Positions 30,191 through 38,622 of a DNA stretch of 43,415 nt are shown here, piece after piece; within the stretch, counting starts at the first letter, position 1, and every line of letters starts with the position of its first letter. The translations under genes were made by a program, and so were the position numbers. The stretch lies in the NCBI GenBank assembly GCA_002696485.1, contig NZTP01000016.1, positions 1-43,415 on the forward strand, read 5' to 3'. The notes under the pieces are model-generated. The model was not told the DNA's origin and did no database searches. It saw only the letters and a list, made by a program, of their open reading frames with translations. Origin of the DNA: Altibacter sp. GTDB lineage: Bacteria; Bacteroidota; Bacteroidia; Flavobacteriales; Flavobacteriaceae.

Positions 30191-30405
30191 TTTCCCACGA
30201 CGCATTTATGGGCATGACCGATGAACATTGGTCAATGCAAGACCAACTAATATTTCTTGCTGAAAATGAAGATTGGTGCGACCTATTTTTCAGGGTGATT
30301 AAAAAAGAATGGGAAGCCATTGCCGATACGATGGAAATTTCTTGTCTTCAAGCATTCGCTAAAAGCAGAGGTTTGAAACTGACATTGTTTGAAGACCCGG
30401 AGTGA
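30187..30405 (+). CDS. unknown 72-residue protein
   Basis: Acidic, helical and Trp-rich (MTDEHWSMQDQLIFLAENED; KEWEAIADTMEISCLQAFA). The second half has a helix-turn-helix-like rhythm. No family recognised. Confidence 0.55.
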   Translation: MISHDAFMGMTDEHWSMQDQLIFLAENEDWCDLFFRVIKKEWEAIADTMEISCLQAFAKSRGLKLTLFEDPE

Positions 30406-30409
30406 TTTG

Positions 30410-30544
30410 ATGAAATATAATCTATACTACGGAATAAGACTTCATTCTTCACATGAAACATTGAGGGATGCAAAAAATGAAAAAAAGCGATTAAACTCAC
30501 CAAAGGCGGTTGTGATTTTTTATCATGGTCGTCGTGTGGGATGA
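30410..30544 (+). CDS. 44-residue basic protein
   Basis: ATG follows CGGAGTGATTTG. Contains YYGIRLHSSHETLRDAKNEK and ends in FYHGRRVG. It overlaps the next frame. No family recognised. Confidence 0.45.
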   Translation: MKYNLYYGIRLHSSHETLRDAKNEKKRLNSPKAVVIFYHGRRVG

Positions 30545-30659
30545 TTGGGCGGAGGGTGGCAAAAAGCGTGATTGCTTGACAATCTGGCTCTGTGCAAAAG
30601 GGCTGGTTATTCTCACGTTGTTCAAGGAGCAAAAGAAGATAACTAATAGTAAATGGTAG
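30525..30659 (+). CDS. possible 44-residue membrane protein
   Basis: Overlaps the previous gene by 20 bases in another frame. MVVVWDDWAEGGKKRD leads into a hydrophobic helix (CLTIWLCAKGLVILTLF) and a basic tail. No clear ribosome-binding site was found, so its expression is uncertain. Confidence 0.33.
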   Translation: MVVVWDDWAEGGKKRDCLTIWLCAKGLVILTLFKEQKKITNSKW

Positions 30660-30719
30660 GTAGAAACCATATCTGAGTATTGCACGAAAAGATAGAACTA
30701 TCTACCCCTACATCGTTAG

Positions 30720-30884
30720 TAATGCGGGGGCGCAATTTGCGTATCGTTAATTACCGTAAGGGTGAGATGCCCCCATTAGTTTCCTTAATGGAATGTGGTT
30801 TGTTAGGATTAAAAAAGGAAAAAGTTTGCTAATCCGGCTAACATGGGGGTTTTCGGTGCCTCCTTTCCTTTCCACATTCTATTA
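30720..30884 (+). ncRNA. candidate structured RNA with nested stems
   Basis: The 30660-31139 gap has no gene. Stem 1: TAATGCGGGGGC (30720-30731) pairs with GCCCCCATTA (30769-30778). Stem 2: TAATGGAATGTGG (30786-30798) pairs with CCACATTCTATTA (30872-30884), 13 bp with one G-U. Inside stem 2, GTTAGGATT (30802-30810) pairs with AATC...CTAAC (30831-30842), and AAAGGAAA (30814) could pair alternatively with TTTCCTTT (30864). A T-rich stretch follows at about 30892-30904. No known RNA family is recognised, and the strand is not certain. Confidence 0.45.
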
Positions 30885-30926
30885 TTTGATTATTTTTTTT
30901 ATTTTGGGGTGCCTACAAATTATACA

Positions 30927-30936
30927 ACCATATGGT
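30927..30936 (-). promoter_or_regulatory. ACCATATGGT element, copy 5 (reverse orientation)
   Basis: The palindrome has ACAAATTA four bases to its left (30915-30922), preceded by GGGGTGCCT, the mirror image of copy 4's TAATTTGTAGGCAC. It stands before the right-arm gene array; a TATA-like AATATTTAAATAA follows at about 30996. Further right, AAAACGCCCCC occurs twice, 31 bases apart (31086, 31117). Confidence 0.58.
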
Positions 30937-31139
30937 AACTTTGGTAGCCAAAAAAAACATAAAAATAAATGAATGTTTTCAGAATTTTCCAAAAATATTT
31001 AAATAACATAACCCACGAGTCATATTTAGAGCCTCCCAACATGAAATATTCTACCAAACCAATACAAAACTGAAAAAAATAAACAAAAACGCCCCCTAAA
31101 ATGAAAAAAACCGGCCAAAACGCCCCCGGAAGTGAAAAA

Positions 31140-32057
31140 ATGTGGTTCAATGTGCTAAAAAACACAGAAAGGAGAGCCGCCTACCGTCAATTTCGCAATA
31201 CTTTTTTCCCAAAGGGCGAGTTTTACTACGATATGTCCACAGTTGAAAAAATTAAAGATACTGAAAAAAGATATAATAAGGGGACGGCCCTTACCGTTAT
31301 AGTAATAAAGCCAGCAAATGGTCTTTTTAGGCTTTATTTTAATCCTCTTTATAACAGAATAGTATTGGAAAGCGATGTCGCCAGTATTGCGCCCTATGTT
31401 GGATTCATTGCTGGTATGTTTGAGGAAGAATATCCGGAATCTTACCAATCCATCAGAGAGGAATTGACTTCTGTTTATAATAATCTGGCACACCCCGATG
31501 AAATCGCAGGGAGGGCGGAGCCTGTTCTCCCTATACCGAAAAGGGTCTTCAGAAAAATGAGGATTATTTTTCAAGAAATTTCAGACACCTTGCAAGAAAG
31601 AATAACTACAACTGTTTCAGCCGATTCTAATAGAGCAGGTGGCTTATATCCGAGGTACGCACCACGTCCCTTTGACCCACGCCGACTAGTTGACACAATA
31701 CGTATAATGTTTGATTATAGGCCCCCCATGAAAAAAATAATACAAAAATTTGATATGCCTTCAAACGAAAACGATATTCCCAAGGCTATATTACATTCAG
31801 TTTATACCCCTTTTATTTCAAATGCTAAAAGGGAATATCCGGATTTTGTTTGGGGACATATTGTTAATTTTTATGTTGCTTTCGGAGATTTACTGTCAAA
31901 ACAAATAAAAGGCGATACAAGACTAGAAATATTTGATTCAATTATACAATATGACGAAGAGGAAGTAGCGGCATATATATTTCAAATTTGGCAAAGAGAA
32001 GACCGTTATAGAAATTTATTACTAGAAAATTTACCATATGAAGAATATAATGATTAA
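31140..32057 (+). CDS. unknown 305-residue right-arm protein with N-terminal W-tag
   Basis: I chose the ATG at 31140 (GGAAGTGAAAAA upstream) over 31101, because it gives the start MWFNVLKN, which matches the tag seen on eight other proteins here. A mixed fold with many aromatic residues; the middle is Pro/Arg-rich (LYPRYAPRPFDPRRLV) and the C-terminal half is helical. No family recognised. It is probably a virion or assembly protein because it opens the long rightward array, but this is inference. Confidence 0.7.
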   Translation: MWFNVLKNTERRAAYRQFRNTFFPKGEFYYDMSTVEKIKDTEKRYNKGTALTVIVIKPANGLFRLYFNPLYNRIVLESDVASIAPYVGFIAGMFEEEYPESYQSIREELTSVYNNLAHPDEIAGRAEPVLPIPKRVFRKMRIIFQEISDTLQERITTTVSADSNRAGGLYPRYAPRPFDPRRLVDTIRIMFDYRPPMKKIIQKFDMPSNENDIPKAILHSVYTPFISNAKREYPDFVWGHIVNFYVAFGDLLSKQIKGDTRLEIFDSIIQYDEEEVAAYIFQIWQREDRYRNLLLENLPYEEYND

Positions 32058-32148
32058 ATTTACTGTGGGAATAAAAATAAAAAAGAAAAAAAAATTTCGC
32101 AAGTGGCAAAAAAATTCCGGGGCAATTTTTGAAAAAGGGGGTGCAATT

Positions 32149-33294
32149 ATGGGTTGGGAGAATGTAATAAAAAACGCCCAAGACGAAAGGATTCAAGAGA
32201 TACAAGACCTTGTTAGCGAAATAAAAGAAAATGAGTTTTATGATGAAGCGGTGCGAATAAGTGGACCGTACACTTTTAGGAGTCACATTATCACAAATAA
32301 TATATTAGATGATAAGGTTGGGATTAAAGAAGCCCTCTACAATAATATTACTAAAGCAAAGCCCCAACTTGAGGGTATTGATTATGAAGACATACCCGAA
32401 CCACTTTTAAACAGGAGTTTTAGGGAAATTCGGGATATGCTTAGTAGTTTAAATAAGGCGTTAAAAAATTACCCAACACGCTTAAACAAAATGCAAGCGG
32501 CGTATGAAAGACTTATATCCCACCCCGAATGGGACGAAAAATATCTAGACAATTCGGAAGCCAGCAAACTTAAAGTAGGGAGTTTCCATGAGGGAGTCGC
32601 AAAAATATTTAGGGGCTTGAATCAAGGGGAAATAAATGAAAAAACGCCTGTGAAAGATTTTGTTGATTTTTATGTGGATGGACCAAAGCGGCGAGATATT
32701 ATTAGAATTGAAAACGCAATTATAGCGGCAACCCGTGACTTTTCTACAATTTATTCTAGGTTGAGTTTAAGTAGAAGTATGGGTTTCTTTGAAGATATGG
32801 GAAAAACTATGGGCGTTGAGATTAAGCAAGACCAAAGAGGAAACCCATCCTTTGACCACGGCGGTTTAACTTTTTCATTTGAAGGTAAAACCAGTTTAGT
32901 AATAAATGGTGGTCCAACCCGTGTGTCAGTTTGTGTGGTGTCAAGGAATAAGTCCCTACCCATAGGGGACTATTATGCCCAATTACTTGGAATGGTTGTT
33001 GCTAGACCCACGGAACTAGATGTAGTGGATTTCGGTATTCAACTCGCTAATATTTTCAAAAAATATGAGAACTATTGGGGTCAATTTACAAGGGCAAAGA
33101 GTGGGATTATTATTTATACACCGTTTAGTAGGGATAATACGGAAAATGTTACATTTATGGGTTTAATAGATTTTTTATATGTATTGACACAGGGTAACAT
33201 TTATGAAGCCGACCCCGAAATTGCAAAAGAATTACTACAAGAAATAGAGGGTGCTTTGATGGATTCTTTCGGTTCTACTAGGGGGTTCTTATGA
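32149..33294 (+). CDS. unknown 381-residue right-arm protein with N-terminal W-tag
   Basis: The ATG at 32149 has GGGGGTG just before it and gives MGWENVIKNAQDERI. The open frame runs 37 codons further, but that part is low-complexity lysine-rich. Helical N-terminal 200 residues, then a beta-rich part (NPSFDHGGLTFSFEGKTSLV; GPTRVSVCVVSRNKSLPIGD). No family recognised. Confidence 0.72.
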   Translation: MGWENVIKNAQDERIQEIQDLVSEIKENEFYDEAVRISGPYTFRSHIITNNILDDKVGIKEALYNNITKAKPQLEGIDYEDIPEPLLNRSFREIRDMLSSLNKALKNYPTRLNKMQAAYERLISHPEWDEKYLDNSEASKLKVGSFHEGVAKIFRGLNQGEINEKTPVKDFVDFYVDGPKRRDIIRIENAIIAATRDFSTIYSRLSLSRSMGFFEDMGKTMGVEIKQDQRGNPSFDHGGLTFSFEGKTSLVINGGPTRVSVCVVSRNKSLPIGDYYAQLLGMVVARPTELDVVDFGIQLANIFKKYENYWGQFTRAKSGIIIYTPFSRDNTENVTFMGLIDFLYVLTQGNIYEADPEIAKELLQEIEGALMDSFGSTRGFL

Positions 33295-34805
33295 TGTGGA
33301 AAGATATAATTAAAAAGAATGTAGAAACTTATATTAAAAGATTTACGGCTGTAATAACGTCAAAATATAGAGAACAGGTGGCTTTGCCCTACGCAACAAA
33401 GTCGGTGGAAGAAGTAGAAATTGAAAAAACTAGGTTTGCAGAACTTATGGAAATTTTAGAAGAGTTTTTAAGAGAATCATACCCAAAGTTAAAAATAAAA
33501 AATAGGGAATGGAGTTCTATTAGATATAATTTTACTCTTTTACATGATAATCATGCTGGTACTGAATATCGGTCAAGCCAATTTTTTTCAATGCGGGCCG
33601 GTAGGTCATTTGTTACAGGATTACTGGCGACGGGTATTCACCCAGCATCAATTAGTAATCCAGCATTTTGGGAGGAATCAATACGACAATTTCTTGCTTC
33701 AATAAGGGCTTTGGATTTGTTTTGTAGTTCGGTTCCTTATGAATACATAAGAAGTTATGGTGGTGTAGGAAATGAAATGCACTTTGATATTGGCAACGCA
33801 ACTATTAAAGTTGATTTAGACGATACATGTAATAATGCCGGAGAAGTTGCAGGATATGAATTTAGTATGTGTATAGCACCTTCAAGGGAATACGTAGAAA
33901 CCCCACCTGCTGATAGGTGGTTAACTTATTATATGACTTATAGTAATTTAGAAAACATGGAAATTCGTGATATACAATCAATGGAAACAATGGGCCTACC
34001 TAATATTATTGGTTCGGTAGCCGCCGGTGAAGTAACCATTTCGTGTACTTATTGTGATTATTCTGAGATGTTTTCTATAAATAATTTAGGCTATGAAGAA
34101 GACTATTGCGATTCTTGCGGAGCCTTACGCCGTTTGCGAGACATAGAAGATATGACCGCAGAAGAAGATGTGGGCGTTAAGGGAAATTTGGACCCCTCCT
34201 ACATTGAGTGTCCTTTTGGTCATAATGTAGAATATTATAGTGGTCAGTTTATATGTGAGGAACACGGAGTCAATATTATAAGTGAAAGAGATTCTTCTTT
34301 TGAATATGAAGGTGATATAATAGGTGATTATAGAATTTATGACGGTAGGGTTCTTTCCATGCCTGATTTGTATGGACGAGAGACAGTTGATGTACCGTTG
34401 ACTAATGAAACTCTCAAAAGATATTTTGAACTAGAAGAATTATTAGATGAATTCGGTGAGATAAGAGAAATGGCTCTTGAAGCGTGGGGCTTTGAGCAAA
34501 TGGAAGAAAGAGAAGATTTTTATTATTCCGAAGAAGAAGGGCTTTATTTAAACACATATGATGATTCGGTATCTGATGAAGCACCATCATTTACAGATGA
34601 TAGATTTAATAAAATGCGGGGATATATAATTGCCTCCGGTATAGATGTTGAAATTAATGACGAAGTTTCCTTTGAAGAGGCCTTAGAGGAAGCCATAGAA
34701 AAGGTTGAAGAAATAATTGAATTTACAGAAATAGATAGTGGGGAAGAATCCGATGCTGTGAAGAACGCAAAAAACCTCCTATCGGCATTACAATCTATGA
34801 GATGA
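33291..34805 (+). CDS. unknown 504-residue right-arm protein with W-tag and zinc ribbon
   Basis: Starts MMWKDIIKKNVET (ATGA overlap with the previous stop). A 230-residue globular part is followed by a zinc ribbon CTYC...CDSC (around residues 252-278), a second C/H segment (ECPFGH, ICEEHG), and a strongly acidic helical C-terminus. The zinc ribbon within a large acidic protein suggests nucleic-acid or capsid interaction. No family recognised. Confidence 0.75.
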   Translation: MMWKDIIKKNVETYIKRFTAVITSKYREQVALPYATKSVEEVEIEKTRFAELMEILEEFLRESYPKLKIKNREWSSIRYNFTLLHDNHAGTEYRSSQFFSMRAGRSFVTGLLATGIHPASISNPAFWEESIRQFLASIRALDLFCSSVPYEYIRSYGGVGNEMHFDIGNATIKVDLDDTCNNAGEVAGYEFSMCIAPSREYVETPPADRWLTYYMTYSNLENMEIRDIQSMETMGLPNIIGSVAAGEVTISCTYCDYSEMFSINNLGYEEDYCDSCGALRRLRDIEDMTAEEDVGVKGNLDPSYIECPFGHNVEYYSGQFICEEHGVNIISERDSSFEYEGDIIGDYRIYDGRVLSMPDLYGRETVDVPLTNETLKRYFELEELLDEFGEIREMALEAWGFEQMEEREDFYYSEEEGLYLNTYDDSVSDEAPSFTDDRFNKMRGYIIASGIDVEINDEVSFEEALEEAIEKVEEIIEFTEIDSGEESDAVKNAKNLLSALQSMR

Positions 34806-34844
34806 ACAAAAGAATATAAATAGTAATAGTGGGGATGGTGTATC

Positions 34845-35060
34845 ATGAAGTGGATGGAATTTTTAAAGAAGTCCGATACTACAAGAGAGGATTGGAACTC
34901 CGCCATTAAGTCTTTTATTGATGAGGGTAAAAGATTAGGTGTCCCATTAGATATTATTTCCCTACTTAAAGAAGCGGGGGCCATGACTACATCTTCTTCG
35001 GATGCCCACGCTGTAATTAACCCCACTTTTGGAGATGATGAAGATGACGAAGACGAGTGA
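34845..35060 (+). CDS. 71-residue right-arm protein with W-tag
   Basis: MKWMEFLKKSDTTREDW, then a helix and a very acidic tail (FGDDEDDEDE). ATG follows GGGGATGGTGTATC, and a TATA-like AATATAAATAG is about 25-30 bases upstream, so this may open its own transcript. It overlaps the next start. No family recognised. Confidence 0.62.
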   Translation: MKWMEFLKKSDTTREDWNSAIKSFIDEGKRLGVPLDIISLLKEAGAMTTSSSDAHAVINPTFGDDEDDEDE

Positions 35061-36843
35061 ATTTTCTTGGAGACAGGAGGAAGCCCGTGCCTTAATGAAT
35101 AAGTTTAGAGATTTTTGGTCCCAAAATCCCGGCCAATATGGAATCACCGGAGGAACTGATGCGGGAAGTGGCGAAAGAAACGCAAGAAATCTTTACAATG
35201 CTATGGTAAATCATGGCTCCGTTAGTAGAAAAACAGAAGGCGTTACTAACTTATTTTTTGGAGCAGGTGCAGTTTGGGAAGACTTAGAGGATTTAGTAGA
35301 AGATAACTTAATTCTTGAGGATGAGGTAAAAGATTTTGACCGCCTACAAAAAAGATTAGACAGAATAGAAAACAGCGATAGGGACCCTAGAAATATTATT
35401 TTTAACACAGTTATCTCTTACGACAAAGAAAGCGGCGAGGCAGAACGTGGTAAAGTAAGAGGTCATTTTCTTACACAAGCCTACTGGGATTTTCGTCAAG
35501 CAAAAGCAAAAGATACTGGTAATCCTTACAACGTAGATAGACCCGACCCCGAATGGACCAATAAAGATAAGAATAAAGCAAAGCCTCCTCTTTGGAGAAT
35601 TATTTTCGGTAGAAAAAATAGTTTAAGAACTCTAATTGATGATATTAAAAAACTCACGGGACCAACCCCGCCTCCGATTGCTCACTTGGATGTAAAAATC
35701 AATAGGGGAAAAATTGGTCAACTTGCTAATATAACAGAAGTCCAAGAGGCTGTTAGAAGTGTATTGCAAATGCCTTCTATTTACCCAGCAGGTAAAAGTC
35801 GCGCCCCTATCAAATCAAAACTTAATGATGCTATGGCAGAACAAGTTATTTCCACTAATCCTGAAATTATGAGATTGGTTGGTCCCGACGCAACCGTGCT
35901 AGTAGAAAACGAAGGAAGAATCATCAGAAGAGGTCTAGATGAGTTTCCTGATTATGAAAAAATTAATTCTATCACTTTAAATTTTCCAAGAAATAATATC
36001 ATTCTAAACAGATTAATTCGTGAAGTTTTAGGTGATGATATTAAAGAATTTGAACGACCTAACCGAGTAGAGGATGGTCCAATAGGTTTAGTTCTAAAAG
36101 CCGACGAAGAGGAATTAATTCGTGAGGCAAGTTCTATTCTAAAAAACGTTAAATTTAATCTAAGGGATAGCGATAGAGCGGACGATAACTTTCCCAGTAA
36201 TGACCCTGATATATTCGGATATACTCGTGAGGATGGAGAGGAAAAGATTAGAGTTAACTTAGATAATATTTTAATATCCTCTATTAGAGAAGAAACGTTA
36301 GAGGATTTTAATATGTTTCTTAGACTCGTAAGAGGACAAGCACAACCCGGAGAGGCAAAACGTTTTGCAGATAATGTGGACGAAAGAGCCTACAATCAAC
36401 TAATATCAACCCTTAAACATGAATCTATTCACTTAGCCCAAATTTACGGAGAGCGAAATGAAGAAACAAAAGTGCGCCAACCTTACATAGACTTAGTACA
36501 AGCAGTATTAATACAACCCCTAACGGACGATATAGAGGAGGAGGATATTACTCATCTATTAATGGAATACTTTAAAGGGTATGCTTACAATTTTATTTAT
36601 ATGGAATTACCCGCTTATTGGGCCGAGGGAGATAAAACTTGGGGCGAGGCAAAAGAACACATCAAGTATGTTTTCACCCTTGAAGAAAAGTTTATGGAAA
36701 CATTAAACAGATTAAATAATCTATACGCTGAAGAATATAATGCTCCTAGATTTACACCGGACTTTTTAGATTCTCTTAAAGCAAGATTTGATATTCTCTT
36801 CTCGGAAATAGTTGACTCTTTGGGGGATAGTAATGCGTCGTAA
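35044..36843 (+). CDS. 599-residue protein with zincin-type HExxH motif
   Basis: ATG at 35044 with GGAGA eight bases upstream; in-frame ATGs up to 35029 are possible. Near residue 459 it has LKHESIHLAQIYGE, an H-E-x2-H motif inside a helix as in zinc metallopeptidases. A third ligand is not obvious from sequence, though D/E and H residues follow (EEDITHLLMEYF). The N-terminal half is basic and Gly-rich (GGTDAGSGERNARN). It could be a maturation protease for the virion. The motif also occurs by chance, so enzyme activity is unproven. Confidence 0.65.
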   Translation: MTKTSEFSWRQEEARALMNKFRDFWSQNPGQYGITGGTDAGSGERNARNLYNAMVNHGSVSRKTEGVTNLFFGAGAVWEDLEDLVEDNLILEDEVKDFDRLQKRLDRIENSDRDPRNIIFNTVISYDKESGEAERGKVRGHFLTQAYWDFRQAKAKDTGNPYNVDRPDPEWTNKDKNKAKPPLWRIIFGRKNSLRTLIDDIKKLTGPTPPPIAHLDVKINRGKIGQLANITEVQEAVRSVLQMPSIYPAGKSRAPIKSKLNDAMAEQVISTNPEIMRLVGPDATVLVENEGRIIRRGLDEFPDYEKINSITLNFPRNNIILNRLIREVLGDDIKEFERPNRVEDGPIGLVLKADEEELIREASSILKNVKFNLRDSDRADDNFPSNDPDIFGYTREDGEEKIRVNLDNILISSIREETLEDFNMFLRLVRGQAQPGEAKRFADNVDERAYNQLISTLKHESIHLAQIYGERNEETKVRQPYIDLVQAVLIQPLTDDIEEEDITHLLMEYFKGYAYNFIYMELPAYWAEGDKTWGEAKEHIKYVFTLEEKFMETLNRLNNLYAEEYNAPRFTPDFLDSLKARFDILFSEIVDSLGDSNAS

Positions 36844-37498
36844 AGTTTTAAAAACCTGTCCTTTGTGTAGCCACCCTCAAAGAGATGAATTAGAAAAGGA
36901 TATTTTGGATGGAACAATTACCGCAGGGGAACTTGACCGTGAAGAAGATTGGAAAGCCGGGACTACTCGTAGGCATATGCAAGAACACTTGGGGGATTAT
37001 TTAGATAATTCAAACGACTCTTGTACCTTTTGTGTGGCTCCGAACAGAAAAGACTTGGAGGCGGCTATCTTTGCAGGTTCAATGAAACCTAGCGAAGTTG
37101 CTGAATATTTGGGTAGCGGTGTTGACACAGTTAATTTACATATGAAAAAACACCTAAAACCACTAGTGCAAAAAGCGGCCTCTTTAGAATTGGCTAAAGT
37201 TGAAATTGATGAAATTAATATGCTAAGTAGTAATATTCAAATGCTTCAAGGAAAAGTTCAAGAATTTATTTTTGACAATGATGATTTAGACCATCGCACA
37301 ATTGACTCGTTGGTTAAATTGAGTAAAGAAATCCGAGAGTCACTAAAATACGCATTAGAGTTCAAAGGACAATTAGTTCACAAGCGGGAGGAAACTGTCG
37401 TCGTGCAACAAATTGAAGTTATCCAAAAGGTTTTAATAGAACGTTATCCACAGGTATGGAATGAGATACGAGATTCAATAGCGGAGAAATTAGCATGA
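36833..37498 (+). CDS. tandem CxxC/HxxxH helix-turn-helix protein (small-terminase-like candidate)
   Basis: 221 residues from the ATG at 36833. Two copies of one module: C9-x2-C12...H48-x3-H52 and C64-x2-C67...H103-x3-H107, each with exactly 35 residues between the second Cys and the first His. Between them each copy has a helix-turn-helix (KDILDGTITAGEL; AAIFAGSMKPSEVAEYLGSG). The module resembles zinc/HTH repeats in small terminase or resolvase-like proteins, which choose DNA sites. The C-terminal half is a long coiled helix. It overlaps the HExxH gene end by eleven bases. A packaging role is inferred. Confidence 0.68.
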   Translation: MRRKVLKTCPLCSHPQRDELEKDILDGTITAGELDREEDWKAGTTRRHMQEHLGDYLDNSNDSCTFCVAPNRKDLEAAIFAGSMKPSEVAEYLGSGVDTVNLHMKKHLKPLVQKAASLELAKVEIDEINMLSSNIQMLQGKVQEFIFDNDDLDHRTIDSLVKLSKEIRESLKYALEFKGQLVHKREETVVVQQIEVIQKVLIERYPQVWNEIRDSIAEKLA

Positions 37499-37680
37499 AA
37501 TGGAAAGAAGAAATTAAAAAACAAGACGCTAAGTTGGCTTTAGAAAGTTTATTGCGTGAAATAAATAGAGATATGCAAGCATTAGAACCGATTCCCGAAA
37601 AACAATTTACGGCAGACATTATGAGAGTTAAAACTTCAAGTTATAAAGAACAAGTGGAAAGAATTTTACAAATGATGTGA
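37495..37680 (+). CDS. 61-residue right-arm protein with W-tag
   Basis: MKWKEEIKKQDAKLA, then a helical body. ATGA-coupled to the previous gene. No family recognised. Confidence 0.62.
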   Translation: MKWKEEIKKQDAKLALESLLREINRDMQALEPIPEKQFTADIMRVKTSSYKEQVERILQMM

Positions 37681-37694
37681 TAGGTAAGATTAGC

Positions 37695-37910
37695 ATGAGT
37701 TGGGAAACAATTCTAAAAATTGACTGGCGAGAAATTGTTGACGAGTTAATGCAACCGGACAATGTTCTTTTTGACTCACTATACATGGAACTCGCTCAAA
37801 GGTTAGGATTTAAGGCTCCCTCTAAAGACGAGGTAATTGACTACCTAGAGGATAACTACTCAAGGCATAAAATTTGGAATAATTTATATAGTATTAGTGA
37901 GGATGAATAA
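37695..37910 (+). CDS. 71-residue right-arm protein with W-tag
   Basis: ATG at 37695 (TAGGTAAGATTAGC before it) gives MSWETILKIDWREI; the frame is open six codons further. Helical, acidic and aromatic at the end (NNLYSISEDE). No family recognised. Confidence 0.6.
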   Translation: MSWETILKIDWREIVDELMQPDNVLFDSLYMELAQRLGFKAPSKDEVIDYLEDNYSRHKIWNNLYSISEDE

Positions 37911-37913
37911 TTA

Positions 37914-38021
37914 ATGACGAGATGTGTTCTTTTGGACCAATGGTTTGATGCTGAGTCGGAAAAAATTGATGAGAAAGAATCTAAAACAAAGAAATGTTTT
38001 GTAACGGGGGAAAGTAAATGA
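37914..38021 (+). CDS. 35-residue micro-protein
   Basis: ATG three bases after the previous stop. MTRCVLLDQWFDAESEKID, then a Lys/Glu-rich tail ending in CFVTGESK. The two cysteines may bind metal. The next gene starts inside its last codons (ATGA), which supports translation. Confidence 0.42.
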   Translation: MTRCVLLDQWFDAESEKIDEKESKTKKCFVTGESK

Positions 38022-38269
38022 CGTGGGAAGATATTGTTAAGAAAAGAGACATGACCGGAGGCATGAACTCTATCGTTGACTTTATCGCTAGGTTAAAAGA
38101 AATTGCCACCGAAATGGAAGAAATTGCCAAGGAATCATTTTCAGAAGATGCGCCGATAGTTTCATTTAATATACCGGATGCAAAGGACCTATTAGATGAC
38201 TACAAAAAATTCTCAAAAAGCGTAGAAGTATTGTTCCAAAAAATGATAGAGCAGGGGGAGAGAGCATGA
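38018..38269 (+). CDS. 83-residue right-arm protein with W-tag
   Basis: MTWEDIVKKRDMTGG with GGGGGAAAGTAA upstream. The rest is a helical, acidic protein (EIATEMEEIAKESF). No family recognised. ATGA-coupled to the next gene. Confidence 0.62.
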   Translation: MTWEDIVKKRDMTGGMNSIVDFIARLKEIATEMEEIAKESFSEDAPIVSFNIPDAKDLLDDYKKFSKSVEVLFQKMIEQGERA

Positions 38270-38622
38270 CAAGATGGTGGGACGTTGTTAAACTTCGCAT
38301 GGGTCATTTAGAATATCTTATAAGGCAATTTACCTCCTTTCACAATACTTCATTAGCGAGAAATTATATTTCTAAAAAAGACAAGTCTCTAGCAGAACAA
38401 CTTTTTCAAAAAATAATCAACATGTTAAATGACCCTAATTTATTTGATAAACTAGATGGTCGGGGAAACCCATTAGCAGACCCCATGAATTCTTATTACT
38501 CTTTACTAGTCGCTTCACCACAAATGCACCATAAGGACTTCGGGCATCTATATGAAGCCATTTTTGACCAATTAGAAGAAATGCGCCGCCTACAATTAGA
38601 AGGGGGCGGCGTAAGTGTTTAA
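38266..38622 (+). CDS. 118-residue right-arm protein with W-tag
   Basis: MTRWWDVVKLRMGHLEY, then mixed helices; the C-terminus has HHKDFGHLYEAIFDQLEEMRR. It overlaps the next gene by eight bases. No family recognised. Confidence 0.65.
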   Translation: MTRWWDVVKLRMGHLEYLIRQFTSFHNTSLARNYISKKDKSLAEQLFQKIINMLNDPNLFDKLDGRGNPLADPMNSYYSLLVASPQMHHKDFGHLYEAIFDQLEEMRRLQLEGGGVSV

